Positions 56,516 through 64,000 of a DNA stretch of 64,000 nt are shown in pieces (within the stretch, counting starts at the first letter, position 1; each line of letters opens with the position of its first letter). The notes under the pieces were generated by a model. The model was not told the DNA's origin and did no database searches. It worked only from the letters and a program-made list of their open reading frames with translations. Location: the NCBI GenBank assembly GCA_001584585.1, contig LSYV01000002.1:6305417-6369416 (forward strand), given 5' to 3'. The position numbers and the translations under genes were made by a program. This stretch comes from Gonium pectorale (lineage: Eukaryota > Chlorophyta > Chlorophyceae > Chlamydomonadales > Volvocaceae).

Positions 56516-57439
56516 GTAAGTCGATGTGGGAAGATTCCGCGATCATCCATCATAGCCACCCCGCCTCACCCGTTCGGGGCTGAAAATTTAATATTTGTAC
56601 CCGTGCAAGTGACCCGAGCACCGCTACAGACGGCATGCATGTTGCGAATGCGAAACGACCGAAGACCCCCTCTGAGTGTTCAGCGCTGCCTGCTGCCTGC
56701 TGCAGGCGTCTTCCTGTTTAATGGTTGCAAGCTAACAGTCTTCCTTTGTCAGGAGATAATAGGTTCCTTGATGTGGGTTCCGGTAGCACCTGGGTTGCCC
56801 TGGGTTTGGCACGCCGTGTCAGTTGGTAGTTGCTGTGGTCTGATTCTGAGTAAGCATCTGCCTGCTACTGTGTCACCGTTGATATATTTTGGAGACGTGT
56901 ATTGTGCTTATGTCGTGGTGTTAGCTGCGCCATTGTCGTATCCAGTGCCGTGCAGAGGCCCTATGGTTGGCGCAGGGTTGTAGGCCACGGACCTGCGTGG
57001 TGCCGCAGGTCCGGGGGCTGTCAGAGTGCTGGCTGCTCGACCACCTTAGTATTGCCAGAGTACATTCGATACGCTGTGGAGTCGCGTCATACCGTCGAGT
57101 GGTCAGCCCATCCGGTATCGCTGTCAGCTATTGTGAGGTTCAAGAGCCCGCGCACGGGTCGTGGTCGCTCGCCTCGTGGTCGTCTCTGGTCGTTCTGAGT
57201 GTTGGCAGCTAACGTTGCAGCTCATCAGTGGTGTTGGTCGTCCCTGGTTCACCGGACCTAGGCCTGAGTTTCTATAGCCATCGTGTAACAGTCTCAGCGT
57301 ACTGCTCAGGTGATGTATCGCTCTGCTTGCCAGTTAGTTGGACCTTTGTGTTGCCTTCCCCTTACTTCTTCCCCATGACCTGCCAATTTAGGGTTTTATT
57401 TTTGACACAGGTGGTCTCCTCGTCGACTAGAAGCCTTGA
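56516..57439. other. No gene recognised
   Basis: T-rich on the + strand compared with its surroundings; may contain introns of the gene starting at 56348. Confidence 0.35.
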
Positions 57440-57743
57440 ATGAACGAAACCCAGTTGCTTTCTGGAAAGCAGCAAAATGCTTATGAAGAGGATTGTGAGC
57501 TGCCGCTGGACGCCTTCCAGCAAGCAAACATGGCCATGTCCGGGTGGCTGCCGCGTCGTTGCCGCCGCACAAGGTTCAGCAGCATTTGGACAGCGAATAC
57601 TGCAGAACTCACAGGCCAGTGGCGGGCATGAAAGCCTTGGCTGCCAAGTTCTTTCGAAAGCCGCCAGCGCCCCAGCCCGTGGCCAGACTGGCCAGGGTGG
57701 TGGCGAGCGTTCTGAATGCGAGGGCTCAGGGGTGGCTGTCGTG
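57440..57743 (+). CDS. Weak ORF pair, possible exon
   Basis: ATG 57440 opens MNETQLLSGKQQNAYEEDCE; an overlapping frame from 57544 encodes HKVQQHLDSEYCRTHRPVAG and a basic helix (MKALAAKFFRKPP) and stops at 57743. Codon pattern looks mildly coding but no family is recognised and no splice chain is supported. Confidence 0.25.
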
Positions 57744-58948
57744 AAGTCGGCGGGAGGACAGGGAAGCCGAGGTGGGGCAAGAGGGTGCAGCCGTAGGGGC
57801 TGTATGCCGCAGTAGGGTGGTCGGGGTGGGTAGCTGCTAAGACGTCTGCTCTGACGCAGTGCCCTGAGACTTGTACACACAAATAATGCAGAATATATAA
57901 AATTTGCTGAGAGCGTTCCGATGGTGCAATTCTCGTGTAAAACAGTCAAGGTTCTGGTACTACACGGCAATGTCGTACTGTATGCCCCGTACATTAGTGT
58001 GCCGTACGGTCGGTCGGTCGTCGGTCCCGGACACCTTACAAGAAAATATCGTGGGGTCTGTGAAAAACATTTCTACACCCCCCCCTCCCCTGGATACGCC
58101 AGCTTTTAATGTAAATAGCACAGTAGCATATTAAAGGAGCAGCTTAGCTGCCGGGAATGGACCGGGCGGCTCAACTCGCATCAGCATCCTGCACTTCGCA
58201 CGGCCCTATAATGTGTGCATATCCGAACAGACAGGTGAAGGGCCCGCACATGCAGCTGCCTGCCGCAGCGTTAGATCGTCGGTACAGCCCATTCCGCTTA
58301 CAATAGGGCAGGGGTCGTCCGGCGCACATAAAACAAAACCCGGCACAACAATCGGTAACACCTAGCGGCGTCACGTGCCTCGCCTGCCCTGGGCCCGCCA
58401 CTCCGGGCTCCCCACGTGCGGAATGCCTAACCGCCCGAACGCCGCTCCCGGGCGATACGGCCCGTCACCGGTCCCGCGCTGGTCCAATCGAAGCACCGGC
58501 CACCTGCGCTGCACGGCGGCGCTGCAAGCGCGCATGCGGATATGTGAGAGCGCGCTTGCGCCTGGCAGAGCCCCCTCGTCGAGGAATGGTGCCACGGGCC
58601 GCGCTACCGCTACATCAGCTTCAACAGCAGACTGCTACGCCCTCCGGCATGGGAGTAGTGGTGGAAAGCTGGCACCCGGCGGTCGTGTGCTATCTACATG
58701 GTCTACGAGCGAGTTGCAATCGGCTTGGCTGTCCACCGATGGGGCCGCGGAAGCATGGCGACCAGCGACATTCGGCCCGCGCCGCCGGGTGCCCCGCCGC
58801 CATGGGAGCAGCACAAGGTGCAGGAAGCCGGAGAGCTGCTACAAGAAGCGGCAGCGGGCCTAACCCGCCCGGAGCCTATCCTGGCAGCACCCATGAGCCC
58901 ATGCGCATCGCCCACCGTTGGTGAGAGCTGCAGGCCCGGCACGCTAAG
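57744..58948. other. Flank of the recombinase pseudogene
   Basis: No gene supported. Open frames at 58375-58980 on the + strand are GC-driven and lack motifs; they may be remnants of the same mobile element. Confidence 0.35.
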
Positions 58949-60063
58949 TTACGACCGCCGGCAGGTGATGCAGCCCGTTCGGTGCCCGGTGTGGTACAGG
59001 TAGCGTTTGATCACGCTCTTGGAAGCGATCTGGCCCTTGACCTTCAGCTCCTCGCGAATGGCGCCCTTGGCGTCCTGCAGGCACCCGCGCAGGAAGCGGT
59101 GGCAGGCCTCGCCCTCGTTCATGCCGGCCCGCTACCAGGTGGTCGTGCAGGCGATTGCGGAGGGCGTTGGAGCTGAGCGGGGCGTCGTGGAATGTCGTGT
59201 GCGACGGGGTCAAGGGGCTCAGGACGTACTTGGCCACCGTGAAGCCGTCACCGCCGGCGCGGCACAGCGTCAGGTAGAGGGAGAGAGCGCACACGTTGCA
59301 GTAGGGCGTCTCCGCGTGGGTGGCGGTGGTGAAACGTCGGCGCGCCGCGTGCGCCGGAACTTGTGCCGTGAGGCCGGATATAAAGCACCAGCCGGGAGTC
59401 CTGCCCGCTCCAGCTGCAGGCGGCCAGGAGCGGCCAGCCGGTGTAGGGCTGATCGTGGCGCATGGGGCCCACGAAGTCAAGCAGCTGCAGGCGCCCGCAG
59501 TCGTTGGCGTGCAGAGACGACTCTCACATGTAGATGCAGTCCAGCAGGTCCAGCAGCAAGAGGAGATGCTCCACCAGCCGTCAGGACTCGGCTTCCGCCA
59601 GTTGCACAGCAGGGTTCTCCACGTAGCCCTCCTCCAACGCCAGGCGGGCGTAGCCCTTCTTGCTTGTAGTCTCGGGCCCAGGCAAAAAGGAAACAGGCGC
59701 CCAGGCACTGTCTTGGAGAGCGCGTCGTAGAGGCCCCGCCGCCCAATCCGGGTCAAGAAACCGCTGAGCAGACTGAAACAATTGTCAACCGTCCCGGGGC
59801 TGAGGCTGCCGTCGGCCGCTTTCCAACCGCGGTGCGCCACGGTGTAGTAGCCTGCCATGTAGCACAGGACGTCGTCGGTGGTGCAGGCCTGAAGGGTCCG
59901 AGAGACTTCGGTGTTGAGCAGCCACTGGTCCAGCTCGCTCGCCACCGAGGCCTGCTTTGCCGCCGGGTCCTCAGCCAGCCCATGGGCCATGTTGGCCAGC
60001 AGAGCACGGTCACGCCGGAAGCATAGAAGGAAGCGGGTAACGTCTGGGCAGGCGGGCTGCTGT
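58949..60063 (-). pseudogene. Tyrosine recombinase pseudogene of a DIRS/Crypton-like element
   Basis: Minus-strand sequence encodes, in order, an N-terminal core-binding part (CFRRDRALLANMAHGLAEDP, TDDVLCYMAGYYTVAHRGWK), FLFAWARDYKQEG, KKGYARLALEEGYVENPAVQ, LVEHLLLLLDLL, CGRLQLLDFVGPMRHDQPY (first catalytic Arg region), NALRNRLHDHL, EGEACHRFLRGCLQDAKG (His-x-x-Arg box) and SKSVIKRYLYH with the catalytic Tyr. The parts lie in three reading frames with at least four shifts and two in-frame stops (near 59586 and 59528), so it is dead. A CAG acceptor precedes 60063, so the original gene probably had an intron. Such elements (for example the Kangaroo type) are known from volvocine algae; the assignment to DIRS or Crypton is open, because no reverse transcriptase was seen. 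Confidence 0.7.
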
Positions 60064-62123
60064 GACCACTAGTAGCCCAGGCCAGAATGAGTTTGCCGAA
60101 CATGCCCAGGCTGCCCGCCTGAAGGGGCCGGAAGAGAGGCGTGGGGAGGCGAGAGAGGGGAGGGAGGAGCGGACGTAGAAAGCGTCCGCCGTCCTATAAC
60201 CCGGTGGGGGCAGTGATGTGGGCAGAGGGGGTATCGCCTGGCAAAGGGGCCCATAACATATTTGCCACCAATATTCGCAATTCGTCCATGGCCCCCCGGC
60301 TTTGACGGACGTGTAACCTGTAGCCTGCATGTGCTCCTCACCGCCGCAATCCGCCGAAAAGCCATTCAATACGGTACAACTTCTGGGACCTTTTCGGGTT
60401 CCGGGTTCTGCTGGGACCTTTCGTACATCTCCTGCGCGGCATACACGGATTAACTCTGCTACATTGGGGCCACAACCAACCTGTTCGCCATGCGACGCGC
60501 TCCCGCTGTGCCGTGGGCTCACATGCACTATTGTAACGAGCCATAGGTGGAAATTGGTGGAAAGAGCGTGGTGAACAGCAAGCGGGCTCGTCGTATCCGC
60601 CCAGAGCGGCGGAGTGATACCCGCGTGACTCGGATTCCCTCCTGCACGCTTCTGGCACCCCTTTCCTCCTGTCATTGCAGTTCCGCTTTGCTTTTTTTAT
60701 CTTCTTGCAGCAGCCACAACTACCTTGCTAATGGGAGGCAGCTTCAACCGTATAACCACAGGCGACGACTGGTAGGGCGCGGGGGTCATTCTGTGTACCT
60801 GCTGGTGGTCGGGAGCGTACCGTACCTACCTTAACAGCAGCCGCTACTTCGCCACTCACGGCAGCCGCGCCGTGTCACGCTTGCCGCGCCGCCCGGCAGT
60901 CGATATCACCGGTTATGCTGTCAGCAACCTGAAGTGCGTGTGGTGTGCAGACCTGCATGTAACCAACTCTATCCGGCCTTTCCCCACGGTTCATGCGGGC
61001 TGACGCGCACTCAGTCTCCAGCCAGCCGCATGAGTATGTGAGGAGCCCAGAGCGAGCAGCGCATCCTCCGGCATTATGAAGGTGCTTGTCCTATCAACTC
61101 GTCCCATATTTCTGGTTCTGGACTCCTCGAAACTGGGGTTGGGGGCACGGAGCGGTCATGGTGCATGGTTGATCAGCACAGGGCATGTGCCACGCGTTTG
61201 TGGGGGCATGTTGCTCGCGGCTCGGGCGTTTGTTCATATTTCTCGCTTTGGGTGTCTCCGTCGTCGTCGGGGAATTCACCTTGTGGACCCACGTTGACTC
61301 GTGCTTGGTGAGTGCACCAGCGACGGATGCCAGCTGCTGGTCTGTCTCCGTTTCCGGCCTCCCAGTTCCATAGCTCCATGTTCCCCGTTTCTGTGGGCCT
61401 GGAATCGGTACTAGCTTGGGCGGACATCAGAACTGGCGTAGCTCGAAAACCTGACGCAAAGATTTAGTCCAGGCTATCTACGGCCAAAAATAGCTGAAAA
61501 GTATCAGTTCAACTCCAATCTGAACCGCTGCACTCCCTCAACTTCCTCCCGGTCCCCCCGACCCGATGACTCCAGCACCTCCCTCTCTCGTAACTCTGAT
61601 ATGTATCGTAAGATAAAGCATTCGTGTAAGCACTGTGTCCACACGGTTTGTCCAACACTGACATAACTGTGAGCAGAACGTTGGGATTAGTAACTCATCT
61701 AGGGGTTGGGTAAACTTGTAAGTCCCTCAGTGCCTAAAGTAAATGAAACTGATTGCCGGCCCAGGGCTAAAGGACTTAGTAAGGGTGCCGCTGAAGTCGT
61801 AGTTCGCAATGCCCAATTAGAGCCTTGGAACGCTTGTCATCTTGTTACTGATAGTGATTTTGTGGGCCCTGAGTGTGATTCGAACCGCTTGAATGGAGCA
61901 GAACTAGCACGACCTCCCAACCCCACCCGGCACGCACCATCAGCAAACATTCATCACCTTTGCAAGCCGTGTCCCGCCATACGTTCAATCGCTCATATTT
62001 AAGGCAGCAGTAACATCAGTCCGGGCGGTTCCCGGAGTCCGGGGCTTCATACGGTGTCACCCAGCACCGCAGGATTTTCATCAATGTGATCATGAACGCG
62101 GAGGCCCAAGACGTATTGCTATA
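60064..62123. other. Intergenic
   Basis: No gene recognised on either strand. It includes a tRNA-like scrap near 60500 (minus) and the promoter and 5' UTR of the glycoprotein gene at its right end. Confidence 0.45.
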
Positions 62124-64000
62124 ATGAGGCTCCCCAAGTTATCGTCCCACGCCACCTTCGTAATCTGCGCTCTGCTATTGATTTCTGCAATTGTGCCAGC
62201 CCGAGCCACCCAGCCCAAGTCGCCCAGCCCCGCCCCGCCCCGCCCAGCCCCGCCCAGCCCCCTTCGATGCCCGGGACGGAGAGCCGACTGTTCTCAGCTG
62301 GCCAGCTGTATCCGGGTGTCGTGTGCGAATATCGGCTCGGGCACCAAAGATGTTGTGGTCCACTTTCCTATTGGCTCTGACCCCCATAGCTGCAAACCTG
62401 AGGATACGCTTTCCTGGGTAAGGCCGAGATAGCGAGCATATCAAGCCAACAAAACTGCGCCTGAGGGGTTCGCTCGTACCAGTGTGCCGAGATATGTACG
62501 TCATGCCGTTCCTGACGATGTGCCCTGAACCTGTACGCGATTGCTTGCTTGGGGACGTCACATGGTTGCGGTGGTGCGGTTTGATTGGCAAGCTTTCGTT
62601 GTCCAACGGCTGCACACACATGTGAGACACTACTACTATATTGCTCCGATGGCTGGGCTAAATCCTGCAGGTCTGCTGTCGGGATCCCGTTACCTATGGC
62701 GGAGGCAGCTGCACCCCAGTGTACTGGTGCGCTTCTACGGCTGGCGGCGATGAGTGCGGGGGGGGGAGAGTGAGCGTATCTGGATATCGCCATGCTGCTT
62801 GATTGGGGACAGTGCACGCTTGCTGCTGCTGATGGGCATTGAGTGACAGTTGCAAGTTTGGTTGCGCCCGTGGAAGCCCTGGGTGAGGCAGCCGTGCGAG
62901 TGCCTGAAATACACGTGTAATTTGCACGGACGCGCTCCAATTACCTTACAACCTCCTCCTGCTGTCCTCCGACTGCCCTGCCTGTGCGCAGCGACGGAGC
63001 ATTGGATTCAGGCGTCTGCACAAGTGCTACACGGGTCACGTATCAGGTATGGTCCTGCAAGTAAGCGTCCTTGCCATGGAGCCTCCATAGAGCATTCGTG
63101 CCCTCCGTCTATTTACCGGTGCAGCGGGCATCGTGATATCCCGGGTACATGCCACTGGTTGTTGCCGGTACTCTGCCTGCGTCAACGGCATGGCTCACAA
63201 GGATGGCTGCCGCACCCTATCCAATGTCGCTGTCACACAGGTTTCCATCAATCAGACCTCATTGAAGCTCCAGGTGAGGCGCTGGGCACGAGAGTATATG
63301 TACCCGGAGGCGCTGAACACTTCGCAGGCTCGTAGATGGTCCCCACCCGCACGCACTGTCCTTGGTGCCGCGTAACCTGCCCGTGCGTCTTCTGGTTGCC
63401 GCACTGCATCTTTGCACTTGGTCCCTGACTGCCCTCTACCCACTCAGATCCATGACGGTTATTTCACCGGCGACACGGAGTGTAGCGGCATTGGAGCCGG
63501 TCAGGGAGAGTGCTGCGCCGGGTTCGGAAACGGGAGGTGTCCCTCCGTGTGCACCTTGATGGTGCACCTTCAAGAGGTATGCCTTGGGTAGGCCTTGGGC
63601 TTCCGGTGTATCATTGTGGCATGACACCCAATTCATGTTACATGAGGGGGCGCTGCTAGCTCCCAAATGTACGTGCGCAGATTCACAATCCCTGGATAAT
63701 CAACGTCTTTGGCACCTGTCATCATCCTTAAACCGTCACATGGCCTCGTGCCCCCTGCACAGGCACCTGGATGCCAAGCTCTGTCGCCCGCAGCATCACC
63801 CCCCAGCCCGGAGCCGCCGTCGCCCGAGCCGCCCAGCCCCGAGCCCTCGTCACTTTCCGGCCCGCCCAGCCCTGAGCCACCCAGCACGGAGCCGCCCTCG
63901 CCTGCGCCGCCCGCGGCATCGCCCCCCAGCCCGGAGCCGCCGTCGCCCGAGCCGCCCAGCCCTGAGCCCTCGCCTTCCGGCCCGCCCAGCCCCGAGCCAC
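62124..64000 (+). CDS. Secreted hydroxyproline-rich glycoprotein (Ser-Pro-rich cell wall/matrix protein), 3' end outside window
   Basis: ATG 62124 begins a signal peptide (hydrophobic core FVICALLLISAIV, cleavage near ARA). Exons 62124-62417, 62992-63046, 63125-63273, 63448-63576 and 63763 onward join in phase. After a short Pro-rich spacer the ectodomain is Cys-rich: CSQLASCIRVSCANIG, SACVNGMAHKDGCRTL and CSGIGAGQGECCAGFGNGRC, the even Cys spacing suggesting disulphides. The last exon becomes a PPSPEP repeat (63810-64000), the classic substrate for prolyl hydroxylation and glycosylation in volvocine walls, with diverging units PSTEP and PSPAP. The repeat DNA itself is a tandem array and runs off the window. 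Pherophorin-like in architecture, but I do not see a clear pherophorin domain, so the broader name is used. Confidence 0.72.
63785..64000 (+). repeat. Tandem coding repeat for PPSPEP units
   Basis: Repeated GAGCCGCC and CCCAGCCC units with near-identical longer blocks (GCATCACCCCCCAGCCCGGA at 63794 and GCATCGCCCCCCAGCCCGGA at 63914) show a recent duplication of roughly 120 bp within the repeat. Confidence 0.7.

Noticed and set aside
61850..61960. Possible tRNA with B-box GGTTCGAATC on the minus strand
   Set aside because: No A-box at the right distance and no foldable cloverleaf.
63633..64000. Minus-strand Gly/Ser-rich ORFs at the right edge
   Set aside because: These are the reverse complement of the PPSPEP repeat.
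1..64000. CRISPR arrays, bacterial operons, rRNA genes or viral genes
   Set aside because: No regularly spaced repeats, no Shine-Dalgarno-led gene strings, no rRNA sequence and no virus-like gene set were seen; genes are spliced and eukaryotic.

Overview
This is nuclear DNA of a green alga, most likely a volvocine relative of Chlamydomonas or Volvox. The support for that is many short GC-rich coding exons joined by GT-AG introns, TGTAA poly(A) signals 0.2-0.5 kb after stops, Ala/Pro/Gly-rich low-complexity inserts, a secreted Ser-Pro-rich wall/matrix-type glycoprotein, an FBP-like plant repertoire (plastid fibrillin, class XI myosin tail, plastid-type sugar transporter, plant-type glutathione peroxidase) and decayed tyrosine-recombinase elements. 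The species cannot be told from the sequence alone.

Layout. 1-4.0 kb (+): C-terminal tail of a class XI myosin whose motor lies off the window. 4.8-6.1 kb (-): plastid-targeted Cys glutathione peroxidase, convergent with the myosin. 6.1-10.9 kb: repeats and no convincing gene. 10.9-11.9 kb (+): PAP/fibrillin protein. 14.6-18.0 kb (-): DONSON replication factor. 18.6-21.5 kb (+): NDC1 nuclear-pore membrane protein, divergent from DONSON. 24.7-29.1 kb (+): plastid-type sugar transporter with a long perfect hairpin in its last intron. 29.6-33.3 kb: decayed pfkB fragment, repeat and retroelement-like sequence. 33.7-37.1 kb (+): coiled-coil protein. 38.9-40.9 kb (+): A-type cyclin sitting between the arms of a large inverted repeat (37.7-38.7 and 41.6-43.0 kb). 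43.5-45.5 kb (-): second coiled-coil protein, divergent from RRN3 (45.9-50.5 kb, +), the RNA polymerase I initiation factor. 51-55 kb: repeats, a duplicated gene fragment and a tyrosine-recombinase scrap. 55.4-56.0 kb (-): OB-fold nucleic-acid-binding protein. 57-62 kb: weak ORFs and a tyrosine-recombinase pseudogene. 62.1-64.0 kb (+): secreted hydroxyproline-rich glycoprotein, open at the window edge.

Several genes serve cell proliferation (DONSON in replication, cyclin A, RRN3 in rRNA synthesis, NDC1 in the nuclear pore, an SSB-like OB protein), but they are separate eukaryotic transcription units, not an operon. The most informative structural discovery is that the two arms of the inverted repeat around cyclin A act as filled and empty sites for each other. 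Comparing them exposes two short insertions with target-site duplications, and one of these defines a SINE-like family with 5'-truncated copies elsewhere in the window. Exon boundaries were read by eye from splice consensus, reading phase and remembered family motifs; no alignment or transcript data were available.
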